Below are positions 25,948-37,284 of a stretch of 64,000 nucleotides of DNA, in pieces (the stretch's first letter is position 1; every line of letters begins with the position of its first letter). The notes under the pieces were generated by a model, which did no database searches, was not told where the DNA came from, and was given only the letters and a program-made list of their open reading frames with translations. The DNA comes from Azadirachta indica (lineage: Eukaryota; Streptophyta; Magnoliopsida; Sapindales; Meliaceae): assembly GCA_022749755.1 (NCBI GenBank), contig CM040449.1:3739157-3803156 (forward strand). The letters run 5' to 3'. Made by a program: the position numbers and the translations under genes.

Positions 25948-27371
25948 TTAAACTACTGAAAATGTAATAGCAAGAAGTACAGTATAATATCGTATTAATC
26001 TAGCGATTACGCAGAAGGCACGGGGATTAAAATATGCCTTACATTTAAGCCGTCTCCAACGTCTAAAATATCCATTTTCTCCCCAGTCTTTTCCCCAAGA
26101 ATTCTTTATGATCCAGTAACGACGATTAACATCATATCTGCCATACCCTACCAAAAGCAATCCAAGATTCAATATCCTCCTGCTGCAGAAGGCTGGGCAC
26201 GAAATTCCTCCGGTGTATGTTTTCAAAAAAGCAGCATTAATGGACACTGGAAACCGATATAATCAGCGTTAGTTACTCGATTTAACATAATCAGATTTAA
26301 ATCTAAATTACAATCCGACGATTGGACATATCTAAAATTGAGCCGCTAACTAAAATTATTATACCTGAAAGAGGGCCGTACTTGACCATATTGGCAACAT
26401 AATGACGTATACTAGGGCGAACGCTCATGAATCTCGATTCAGACGCAACAATTTGGCTCGTCATATTCGCAACGACCTCTACCGTACATCTTGTAAGGGT
26501 AGTCTTCATCCCTCTCAAGTCCGATCCTGGCTTCGTAACCTGTATCCACCTCTACAACCGCGATCAGACCTTAATGTTCTTGGAAAAAACTGCCAAACAA
26601 CACTAATTAAAACAAGAATATTTATCAAATTATATATATATATATATATATATATACAGACATACATACATACATACACACACGATTATATAAAATTCTA
26701 ACCCCACTGTCACAATCCATAGGCTGCTGAACGCTCAGGTCCACAAGATCATCATTAGCAAGAAAATGAGCACCTTCTAAAGCCCCTACAGCTGAAAATG
26801 CCCAGGACGATCGACAGAATTTGCCCTGCATATACATACATATATAAAAATTCAATAACTTATGTTGGCAACAGTGAATATAAGATGTATAGTATATACA
26901 TAATTATACGGACCTGAACTTTAACTCGGGTAACGGCATCGTTATCGCGCCGGTCAAACTCCGGGGGAAGATTGCTGGTGTTGAGAATAAGAGCTTCGTT
27001 CACGTCGTTTAAAAGGTCTGCCTCATCGTCCAAGTCCAATAATTGAGTGCTGAACTCTGAATCCGTTAAGTCAGAGAACTTGGTGATACCGTGGACAGCG
27101 GTCGGGTCCAACTTCTGATGGCGCATTGCTAACCGCAGGTTAGACATAAACACGCCGAATCTGTAGTTGTCCTCTTGCTGTGTACCGTATTGTACTTTCT
27201 CTTAAATGCCAGGAATTGATGCTTTGCAGCCGAGAGGTTGTAGTGGCTTTCTGATATTACAACTTGACGGATCAAAGGGTCGTCGTCCCTGTACGTCAAT
27301 GCATTGGTAGTGGATATGAGAGAGAGGTGAAGGAAGAGGAGGAGAGAGCTCAGCAAAGAATGAGCCACCAT
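25948..27371 (-). pseudogene. Decayed RD19-type cysteine protease (cathepsin F-like)
   Basis: Broken tandem paralogue of the RD19 gene at 28323-30180, with recognisable pieces of all four exons: 27371-26914, 26825 to about 26700, about 26590-26355, and about 26245-25948. A signal peptide (MVAHSLLSSLLLFLHLSLI) and the propeptide pieces [10 protein letters not shown] and VHGITKFSDL are visible. Lesions: a frameshift near 27190 within the inhibitor region; DWRD changed to DRRD; the active-site box reads CRSSWAF, so catalytic Cys is Ser (TCC at 26807-26805) and one codon is inserted; another frameshift and a TGA in exon 3 between EDYPY and VKYGPLSG; and the LDHG box reads LNLG, so catalytic His is Leu. 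Asn of KNSWG is kept. Two of three catalytic residues gone plus frameshifts means no active protease can be made. Confidence 0.9.
26631..26680. repeat. (TA)n plus (ACAT)n microsatellite in RD19 pseudogene intron
   Basis: About twelve TA units followed by a short ACAT repeat, located in the intron between pseudogene exons 2 and 3. Confidence 0.9.
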
Positions 27372-28322
27372 TTTTGGGTTTTAAGCTTTGCTTGTGTTTT
27401 ATGAGGGATGAAGATCAGTCTGGTGGACTGGATTTTATACTAGTGCCAGGCAGGGAACCGTGATCTACTGTTTTTATACATTATGGAATCCACGTGTTCA
27501 TCAATTAGGTTTTTCTTGCTCTTCTGGACATGGAAACAAAAGCTTGGTAGTTAGAATCAGATTCATTAATTTGAAAGGAATTACTCGTGTCCCTTTCTTT
27601 TTTAATTTAAAAAATACTGAACATATGAGTGGATATATGCTTCTTAATATCAAGATTGAATCAAGTAATTTAACTAATTAATCAAAACGTAATCCCTAGC
27701 GAAACCTTGCATAGTTTCATTAACTCGTGTTTTTGGGTTGTTGACCTAGGATATCCTCGCCAGATCGATTTTATTCGAATTTTACTAAATGTTACTTTTT
27801 AACCATAAATTTTTATTTATTTAAATGTTACAAAATAAATAAATGGAAATTGACTTTTTGTTTAAATAAAAAAAATACAAAAATTCGCGTAAGCAATGAT
27901 TCTTATTACGTGCGTAGAGACCAATATTATATACTTCGTTACCCCCCTCCAATTGAAACTTGGCCTTGGGGGGAAAAAATGAAAAAATTAACATGACATA
28001 ATTAATTGTTCTTCATATTGGAAGGGAAACGTTCATCTAAGCTTGTCCTCGTCCACATGTAAATCCCATGCATACCCTTACTATCTTGAGGCAAACAGTT
28101 ACATATAGCAATAGCATTACGCACCGATAACATAGGCACGCAAACAGGGCATTCTAACATATGCCTAAACGTCAAGAGCATATGAAAAGCTCCTTCATCG
28201 GCCGAAACATGTTCGTAATAATTGCAGACAATTATCTAAAAGGGCGATCCTATTATTATACATATTACAGTACTTCTATTTACAGAAGCGCCAATTGCCT
28301 AACACAACCTCCATTAAAATAT
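27372..28322. other. Intergenic DNA between the RD19 pseudogene and RD19
   Basis: 950 bp, AT-rich. It contains the former promoter of the pseudogene and the 3' untranslated region of RD19. No gene or clear motif. Confidence 0.5.
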
Positions 28323-30180
28323 CTAGTGTGAGGTTGAATGGACAGCAGCTACAGATGAAACCATGGAGTCCACTCCACATACGTTCCGGCCCCTGCAGAT
28401 CTGGTAGTATCCATTCTCTCCCCAGTTCTCTCCCCAGGAATTCTTAATGATCCAGAATGGCTTCTCCTTGAAGCGGATAGGAGCATAACCTGCAGATCCA
28501 TATCCCACAAGAAGCACTCCATGATCCAAGTGCTTTCCGCAAATGTATGGGCATGAAACTCCTCCAATGTATGTTTGCATGAAAACGGCGTTGATACCCA
28601 CTGCAAATCCAAAACACCATAATCAACACAAAACAGAAAATGAAATATAAGACCCTTATAGGAGCTGAAGGAAGCTAAGTTACCTGCAAGAGGACCATGC
28701 TTCACCAAGTTTGCAGCAATTTGATCTTCATCAGTGGATATAACACTGAAGTTGGATACAGAAGCAGCAATTTTACTTTTGTCAAATTTGCAGGCACCGC
28801 GGTCGGTTCCAGTGTAAGGATAGTCCTCCTCTCGCTCAAGTCCACCAGCCTTTAGTGTGTATTCGAATGCCGTGGTCATTAACCCACCATTGCACCCAGA
28901 GTCACATGCACCATATTCTTCTGGATCACACTGCACAAAGTTACAAACTTATTTCAGTACAGATATTAATGTTTGTCAAATTGTAAGCTGTCACATGAGC
29001 TGAGAGTTAGCTCTCAAACCAGTCTATGAATCACTAGATAAGATAAAGAAAGCAAAGAATCAATTTTGAGAACAAAAGCATATACGCTAATTTTCATTAC
29101 AGCCAAGAATTACCAAAATGATTGCTTATCTTAATTCATATATTCCATCCACAACCTTATTTCCACTTAAATAAAATTTACAAGTTTGATTCAATTATCT
29201 ATGGTTAAAGTGTAAACTCTTCCTGCTTTGATGAGCCCAACAACAAACCTTCCTCTCCTGAAACCCCGGAGCAAAAAACAAAAAAAAAAAAGCATATGCA
29301 CAATTGATCTCTCTTGCAAAACTTTCTGTTTTAAAAACAACCATTTGTGACTAGAAATTGCGATTGATCACGTCCTACCAAACAAAGCATGCAGTGACAA
29401 TCTACATATATAAGGTCAACAATAAGTTTCAGAATTCTTTAAAAACAAAATTGAGCCTACACCATATAATAACAATATTATGAGCTAACAAACAAGAGAG
29501 TGAAGAAACCTCATGATCACAGTCTACGAGCTGCTGCTCACTTAGACTGAATAGCTCTCCTGTTGCCAAAAAGTGAGCTCCCTCCAAAGCCCCAGTTGTA
29601 CTAAACGACCAGCACGATCCACACGCACCCTTTATACATAGAAAACCGTAGATACGTAAAGGTTTTTCCTTTTGTGCAAAAATCTCACTTCAAATCAAAT
29701 TATATAAAGTACCTGGTCCTTGACGCCAGTAACGGCGCCGTGATCGCGCCAATCGAAGTCAGTAGGAAGATCGTTGGTGGGAAGAATAGGAGCCTTTTTA
29801 GCATCGGCTGGGAGCCGAAGCCGCCTATTCAAGCCAAGGAACTGACGCCGGAACTCAGATGGTGTTAAATCGGAGAACTTGGTGACACCGTGCACAGCAG
29901 AGGGGTCTAGCAACTGGTGTCGCTTGGCCCGGCGCAAGTTAGCCTTGAAGACCCCGAATCGGAAGTCGTGCTCCTCTTGGGTAGCATAAGTTTTGCCGAA
30001 TTTCGATTTGAAGAGGGAGAAGTGGTGTTCCGCCTTCAGGAGGTGATCGTCAAAGTCTGACGACACCACTTGCCTGATTAAAGGGTCTTCATCGACTTCG
30101 TTAGAAATCACGGGGGACGCAAGCACAGAGGATAGAAGAGACAAGAGGAGGAAAAGACAGGAGAGAACAGAGCGATCCAT
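28323..30180 (-). CDS. RD19: Cysteine protease RD19 (cathepsin F-like, C1A papain family)
   Basis: Predicted 370-aa secreted/vacuolar pre-pro-protease; Arabidopsis RD19A is 368 aa. Exons: 30180-29713, 29629-29510, 28930-28684, 28600-28323, all GT-AG and in phase. Residues 1-21 form a signal peptide. The I29 inhibitor propeptide carries an ERFNIN-type helix ([20 protein letters not shown]) and VTKFSDL. The mature domain starts near [19 protein letters not shown]. Catalytic residues are oxyanion Gln156, Cys162 in CGSCWSF, His305 in LDHG and Asn332 in [17 protein letters not shown] and disulfide cysteines are present. No C-terminal granulin domain is present, as expected for RD19. A TATAATA box lies 60 bp and an ABRE about 130 bp upstream of the ATG. 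RD19 is dehydration- and salt-induced and serves in pathogen responses (with PopP2/RRS1-R in Arabidopsis). It sits head-to-head with TFIIF-beta. Confidence 0.95.
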
Positions 30181-30240
30181 TTCCGACGAGAGAGAGAGAA
30201 GGGCCGCTGAGCAATGAAGCTTTCTGACGGTGCAGGTAGA

Positions 30241-30247
30241 TATTATA
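30241..30247 (-). promoter_or_regulatory. TATA box of RD19
   Basis: TATAATA on the minus strand about 60 bp upstream of the ATG at 30180. Confidence 0.5.
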
Positions 30248-30306
30248 TGCAGTTAGGATATTGCTTCCCAAGAGATAGTAAAGTGTCCGTTAGCTAATAG
30301 GCTGCT

Positions 30307-30315
30307 GACACGTGG
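30307..30315 (-). promoter_or_regulatory. ABRE (CCACGTGTC) in the RD19 promoter
   Basis: CCACGTGTC on the minus strand, 127-135 bp upstream of the RD19 start codon and 60 bp upstream of its TATA box. It contains the ACGTGTC core bound by ABF/AREB bZIP factors and fits the dehydration induction known for RD19. Confidence 0.55.
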
Positions 30316-31462
30316 TTTGTTCTCATTCGCTGGTCGTCTGAGATTTGAGAAGGAAGACAATAGAAATGGACGTCGTTAATGGTTGTTGACATATGCAACG
30401 TGTATGGCCCACGGGGAATTGCTGCTTGGCGTCGTTTGATTGCTAAATGGAGCGTGTGATTTTCAAATTTTGATGTCATTTTCTTCGCTTCTGCGAAGTC
30501 ACTAACCTTTGTTTTATTAAGACCACAGCTGTGTTTTTCATTTATTTAGAAGATTACAAAGATAGATATTATGAATTAGGATTATGACAAGTTCCGGTAC
30601 AATACGCAAACAAAAGGGAAAAGAAAAAGAACATTGGGCCGAGCCCACTAGCCCACTAGCCCATAGTTAGAATACCTTATTTTTTAAAAAATTGACATAA
30701 AATATGAGCTAACTATTACATACCAACCACCCTGACTTTCTTGATCCCTTTAATTATTAGTATATTGCAGTTCATAGTAAACTTGACATTATCTCTAAGT
30801 GATTAACTTACTCCTTAAGCAATATCCTTTTTTTTTTTTTCGATTGATCTGAACTTAAGAACAACATGCAAATTAGTCTCTGTCTGCCATCCACAACCTG
30901 TCTGCGTTATTTTTATTTGTATCTATATTATATTAATGCGATGCAGCATTGTTTGCGATTTAAATATTTATATGATAATGAATTTGAAGTTTTGGAAAAT
31001 ATAAGTTTGAGCTTTGTGACCCAGCTACACTCGGAAGGCCCAAGCCCAGCATGCTACCGCCGTTCCGTAAACCCAAATAAGAAACATTTTCTCAGGTGAT
31101 TCAAATGCTAAACGCACCCGCTCCTGCTAAGTTTCCAATTCTGCAAGTAAATTTTTTGCCCTTTCTTCCCAAAGCCTCAGGCCTATGGATCTAGGTTTCT
31201 CTCCTGATTCTGACTGGTCTCGATAAAAGAAAAGCAATCAAATGTTGACACGTATAAAACTTTGGCGTGAGTTCTAGGCTCGCATGTTCATACTTGACCC
31301 CGGTTCGACCGGGTTTGGTCAAGCCCTCAGTTGAATTTCAGAATTCAGAATAGAGAAAGAAAACACGAAGACAAAACACAACTAGAAGCTAGAAAGCCCA
31401 CTGAAAGAGGAAAGAGAGACCGGTTTCTTCTCTAGAAACAAACAAACAAAGGAAAGAAATAG
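30316..31462. promoter_or_regulatory. Divergent promoter region, RD19 / TFIIF-beta
   Basis: Head-to-head intergenic DNA. On the TFIIF side it holds clustered Site II-type motifs (TGGGCC at 30635-30640; AGCCCA at 30642, 30650 and 30658; GGCCCA and AGCCCA at 31037-31048) and a GC-rich palindrome at 31294-31322. A CTTCGC/GCGAAG inverted repeat with a 4-bp loop is at 30483-30498. Purine-rich leader sequence precedes the TFIIF ATG. Confidence 0.5.
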
Positions 31463-34225
31463 ATGGAGGATGATCACAGTAACAACGGAAGTGGCAAGGG
31501 AATTTTGGAGACTGGAAAAGCCGATAGATCTGTCTGGTTAATGAAGTGTCCATTCGTAGTGGGTAAGTCTTGGCAAAGTCATGCTGCTTCTCAAGATTCT
31601 CAACCTGTAGCCAAAGTCATTCTCTCTCTCGATCCTCTCCAGTCCGACGACATGCAGGTACGTCAGGCTCATCCAATTTATATCTACTTTGTACCTTTTT
31701 TTTTTATTTATTTCTTGATCGATCTACTCTATCGTTTTGTGATTGTTAGTTCGATAGGTTGAATTTTTTTTCCTCATAGTAGAAGCTGTAAGAACTTAAT
31801 AATTTTGAATTTTTGCAAACCCTAGTTTATTTATGGTGTCGAAGTAAACATGTGAAGGATAAAAAGTAGAGGAAAAAGGAAAAAAATTGATTCGTATAAG
31901 TTGGCAGTGACTGATACCAGTGGTTCTATTGTATGTCGCGTCAATTTATGAAATTAATTTGCATTTTGGAAATATGTTACGATTGATATTATCATTTACT
32001 TTCATACTTCCATTACTTTTTGTGCAAATTTCCAGCTTACAACATTGGAAACTGGTACTTCTTTTCCTTGTTAGAATAAATCCTTTTATGTATGAAAGTA
32101 TGGATTTAGTTACTTTGTTAATGATTGTTTCCTTATGTCTAGGGATATAGTTGGAAGATTTGGCTGCCGTTTATAATTTTGGCAGTTGTCTTTTTAAATC
32201 AATTCTGCTTTTTATGTTTTTCAGTTCACTATGGAGATGACCAGCACTGATGGTGCCAACATGCCGAAAAGTTATTCTTTGAATATGTTCAAAGACTTTG
32301 TTCCAATGAGTGTTTTCTCTGAGACAAGTCAAGGTTAGATCTTGCTTCTTATCTTGTTTAGCGATTCATAATTATCAATTCTGTTTCTGAATTGCTATTC
32401 TGGTATGTGTTTCAATCTTACATGGTATCTTGGAAGGTGAAAATTGATTGCCCCTTTTTTTAACTCTCCATGCACATGGTTGAAGTAACTGCTTGCTTCA
32501 ATTTAGTGTCCGAAGAAAATTGAATATGTTCATGATTTTTCACTCAATTGGGATGATTACTAATTGGAATGGTTATTTGGTTATGGTACAATTGATACTA
32601 GAAACTAGTGAGAAAGGTTGGATTTCAATTCTACATAGGGATTATGGATGAAGTTTGTTAGTGAAAATATATGGCAAATGACTGAATGGTACGCTAGCAT
32701 TCTGGCCCTTGTGATTCCAGCTTATTCTGGTGAATGCTCTTCTCAATTCTTATACTTTATGAACATAACCTGGACACTATTTTTAAGAAAAGAACTTGCC
32801 CAAAATGTTCATTGTGAAGTTTAGCTGAAGATCTTTGATGAGTGAATTGTATGGTTGACTTTTAATTGGTTTGAGGGTGGTAAAATTTTCCAAGATTGTT
32901 CGATCTGGAAACTTAAATCTAGCCTTGCATATGGTTTGACTTCACAATATGACACACACCCTTACAGCATAAGTTTTATCTTTTATGACCAGAAATATTT
33001 AGGAATTGAGAAGTTACTGTAATGGTAGATAAGTGGTATAAATTTTTTTAACTTCTAAAATCTATTTAGTTTCTGTTAAGAGACAGGTTAAAATTTGCAT
33101 TTATATTTAGGTAAGGTTGCAATTGAAGGGAAGGTGGAACATAAATTCGACATGAAGCCCCATGAAAAGAACATTGAGGAATATGGCAGATTATGCCGTG
33201 AAAGGACAAATAAATCCATGATCAAGAATAGACAAATACAGGTACTGCATTCATTCGCTTTTGCTTTAGCTGTGGCAGTTTTAGTTCCTCATGATGATAA
33301 TGCAACAATGCTTATTCCTGCTTTCATGTGTTTGAAAGGTGATTGATAATGACCACGGAGTGCATATGAGGCCCATGCCTGGAATGGTTGGCTTAATTTC
33401 ATCCAACTCTAAGGTATTGATTTTATTTCGTTTTCAGCATTGTGATGCTGATTTTCCTTTAATGCTGGCTTTTGTGTTACACTTTATTGTAAAACGGAGA
33501 CTTGTGTTCTTGAAGTTTGTGTATGGGTGCAAACTTGGTTAGTCTGGGTGTGCTGAGACATGTTGTTAAATAATAAAGTGCTGGTTGGGCTTATGTTTGG
33601 GGAAAATTTACATTTTGTTTGTCTATGATGCTCTAGTATTTTTGTAATGTGATGTTATTGTTTAACAGAACAATACATGTACTCTTGCTGAAAAATTAAA
33701 TAGTCCTGATTGTCTTTCTAATACTTGTGTGCACATTTAAGATTGGTATCAGGTCCCTTTTTTCAAGAACATGTTGTATCATTTTGTCTATTATTTTTAA
33801 GCAGGATAAGAAGAAAACAGCACCAGTTAAACAGTCAGATGTGAAGAGAACCAGAAGGGACCGTGGGGAATTGGAGGATATCATGTTCAAGCTATTTGAA
33901 AGACAACCAAATTGGGCCTTGAAGCAGCTAGTCCAAGAGACTGATCAACCGGCGGTATGTTACATCTTTTTTAGCCCACTTCTGTGTATGTGAGTCATAT
34001 TAATCATGACCTGATGATCTAGTGATGGTTATAGGTTTCACTCTCCAGGGCCTAGGCCTTCTATCTTTTTCCTAATGTCTTATATGAATCATGATTCATC
34101 TGCAGCAATTTTTGAAAGAGATATTGAATGAGCTCTGCGTCTACAATAAGAGAGGAACCAACCAAGGAACTTACGAGCTAAAGCCAGAATATAAGAAATC
34201 AGTTGAAGATGGAGGAGCTGATTAA
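31463..34225 (+). CDS. TFIIFB1: Transcription initiation factor IIF subunit beta (RAP30)
   Basis: Predicted 259-aa small subunit of the general factor TFIIF, which binds RNA polymerase II with the alpha (RAP74) subunit and helps initiation and start-site choice in the nucleus. Six exons: 31463-31657, 32225-32333, 33111-33241, 33339-33413, 33805-33954, 34106-34225, all GT-AG and in phase. The N-terminal dimerisation domain spans about 20-150 (SVWLMKCPFVVGKSWQSH, VAKVILSLDP, FEGKVEHKFDMKP-like segment). The C-terminal winged-helix DNA-binding domain spans about 185-250 (RTRRDRGELEDIMFKLFERQ, NWALKQLVQETDQP, FLKEILNELCVYNKRG). Length matches plant TFIIF-beta (about 260 aa). Only one copy is present. 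In Arabidopsis the homologue At1g75510 lies between WAT1 and SRS5, genes also present in this window. Confidence 0.95.
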
Positions 34226-36205
34226 GTAGTCTTCTTCTACACCTGTAAGACTAATTACCGTTCTATTTAGTTTATATTCTTAAATCCTTTAGTAGGGAGT
34301 AAAATTGTAACATTGGAGAACAACTATAGTAAAAGGAAACAAAGGAGAATAAGTAGGGAAGCATGGAAAGAGGGGGAAGGGTTCTCTTTTTGTGAAGAGG
34401 AGCCTATTGTCTGAGATCCAAAAGGTGTACTATTAACCTATTAGTTCTTTATGGTTAAATGAGTATGAAAGGGATAAGTAATTGGGAATGTCTGTCATAC
34501 GAGCTGGGACAGTGTATATTTACAACTTTATTGTAGCTTGAAAGCAAATCAGCGTTTTCCTGTGCAATTTCTCAAGAGTGCTGAAGTATTTTCTATTTGG
34601 TCAACTCGTTTTGTTTTCTGTCTCATTGAATACAATTTGTGGGTGAGAAATGTATTGCTAGAGGAGTACAGCCGGGATCCGAATGCTATAACTCTCATAT
34701 TTTTGGTTTGACCCAGTCTGTCCCAATTCTGTTGTGGCAGAAAAATCTCATTTCAGCGAGATTATATTATAACCGCTGGTCTTAAATTTGGGCGACGGGA
34801 GCGCTAAATAGGCAATGTTGAGTCAGATGCTTGATGTGCCAAATTAAATTCAGCTTAAAAGACGGAAAGAGATGAAAGCTCACTCGATCTTCATTACCAA
34901 ATCATGTTGCGGCTATTTTTAACAGGACTTGCAGGAATATAAAATTTTATCGACCAGATCAATTGTAGTTTAAAATCTAATTTAGTAATTAAATTTTGAA
35001 TATATCATGTTGATATGTTCTCCTTCTGTGTAGCGTGTAAGTTAATAATGCATCTGGCTTCGGTTTACAAGCTAATTAATGAATGATTTGTGATAATATC
35101 ACACTTTAGCAAATAATTAATTGAGTGTTGTTTACCCCATGTTCAAAAATTTTTTATGATTCAATTTATCAATAAGGGAGTTCATATTTAGAATACGTAG
35201 TGTTACCCAACTATTTGAATATAGCTTTTTATTAAACTAAACTGGTGGACTTAAAAGTGAACGGGAAAATCTGGTAATATTATACCTGCTGGAGTCTCAA
35301 ATCGAACTGAGTTATATTTCGTTAGCAAATATTGTCAGGTTATTTCTTAGCAATAATTGTATTTTTTTTTAAAAAAAAATTTTTATAAGCATAAAGCAAT
35401 AAATTTCTACGGAAATATATTACATAGCTCCTTTTGGGCTCATAAAATCGCGGTCGTATTCGTTTCATTTTTAGAGGTTTTTTCGTCTTTTCATTTGTAT
35501 TTTGGGTTGAAGCTTTTAATGTTGTAAACGTGAGGCCTATTTTTCATACAGTAGTGATAGGACAAAAGTTACTCCCCACTCGTATATTTCATCTTTTAGA
35601 AGTTGTGGAAGGGATGTATTAACTGAAACATTTAATTTCTTAGCATATATAGATAAAACTATGTTGTATCTGTAAATCATCTGCAATAGATTTTGAAACA
35701 AATATTAATCAGAACATAACTGCAACAATAAACCCAATGGATATTGCTGCATGAAAATCATTACAGGTTATACATATATATATATATATAAAATTAAAAA
35801 TCTGAGTTCAATTGGTAGATAAAAAAAAAAGTCATAAAATAAAAAAAAGCTATGAACTAAGAACGTCAATGGCTGCGCATATAAAAAGTCACGTTAATTG
35901 CACCACCTCAAAGGAGTACTCGCATGCCATTAAATGCTTTATACGTAAGAAAAGCTAGCAAGCAGTATGAAATTATAGAATATATGTTTAGTGGGTATTT
36001 TGCTGTCTATTCGTAATTGGCAGATGAGCATTAGTTATGGACTATATATAAACTTAATCCTCAAAGTCTTCATTCCATTCTTTGATATGACTGCTTGTTG
36101 TCGCACTGAGAGAAGGCAAGACGAAAAGAATTATATTGCTATATATCATAAATGCCAATTCCATGCATGGGCGAAAACAAATGAGAGAATACTTTACATT
36201 GAGTG

Positions 36206-36262
36206 ATCAATATCAATATCAATATCAATATCAATATCAATATCAATATCAATATCAATATC
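36206..36262. repeat. (ATCAAT)n hexanucleotide repeat, about 9.5 units
   Basis: 57 bp of uninterrupted six-base units (ATCAAT), with no spacer diversity, hence a microsatellite. Confidence 0.97.
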
Positions 36263-36551
36263 ATGATAATGAACTACTAAGTAAGTAATATATATATGGA
36301 GGGGTGATGGTGAATGTCACGATGAAATTAAATTTAAGAATCTTATTCCTTTGCTTTTAATTAATTTAGACCTTAAGGATCACATGAATGGAAGCAGATC
36401 TGGGTTGAATTAAACTTGTTGTAGTCGGCCACTAAATCAACATGAAAATATTTTTGATTTTCAGTGCCTCTTCCTCTCTTTTCTCGAATTTTATCATTAC
36501 GCGCATTGAGAAGCTAATGGCGGCATTCATGTCAACCAATTCGTTAGAATC

Positions 36552-36609
36552 TTTCAATTTATTCAACAAGCTCATCTTTGAGGCGTTTCAATTTATTCAA
36601 CGTGCTCAT
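36552..36609. repeat. Pair of 24-bp near-identical repeats, 34 bp apart
   Basis: TTTCAATTTATTCAAC plus GCTCAT occurs at 36552-36575 and 36586-36609, differing only at two bases in the middle (AA versus GT). Confidence 0.8.
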
Positions 36610-37242
36610 AATCTTCCAAGCCTGTCAGAATTTCCAAGTGATATATGTATATATACAGTTATCTCCACTCAATGTGCTTGTCTCATGGGATCATTAAGGA
36701 AATCAAACTTTTTTAACCAATTTAATTAATTATAAGCATTATATGACCTGAGAGATTGAAAAATGGCACATATATATGTAGTAGCTATCTAGATATTGTA
36801 TACTAATGTTTAATTTGTGAAATTAATTTCATGTAATTAAATCTAAATTTGCACCAGCCTGCTTGGCTATGGTATTTACTTTTTTGCTTCAACATGAAAA
36901 AGACTTCTGTTATAGACTTTAGAGAAGCTAGCTCTTAGGCTTTATGCAATACATGCATGCTTTTATTTACTTTTTTATTTTTTTAAGCCATATAGAGATA
37001 TTAAATATAACTATAAAGGGTTCATACACTCTTTGGCAACAATTAATTTGCACGGCGTTTTCTGTATATGATAAGACTAATCGTGCCTTGCAAGTTGAAA
37101 TTCCAATTGACGTCTTACCAAAAACCTGATCTCTTAACAAATAATGTGGTTGCTCATTGAGTGGATGTTGAAGAAGGCATGCAATTAGCATCTCCTTATA
37201 TATATCATGCCTGGAGTAAAATGACCTCTCCATCTCTCTCTC

Positions 37243-37246
<4 letters not shown>

Positions 37247-37279
<33 letters not shown>
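37247..37279. repeat. (TA)n microsatellite
   Basis: About 16 TA units. Confidence 0.95.

Positions 37280-37284
<5 letters not shown>

Noticed and set aside
31298..31313. GGTTCGACC, similar to the B box of a tRNA gene
   Set aside because: No A box at the right distance and no cloverleaf can be folded; the motif belongs to a palindrome in a promoter.
36206..36262. Regular short repeat resembling a CRISPR array
   Set aside because: Uniform six-base units without spacers, in plant nuclear DNA. It is a microsatellite.
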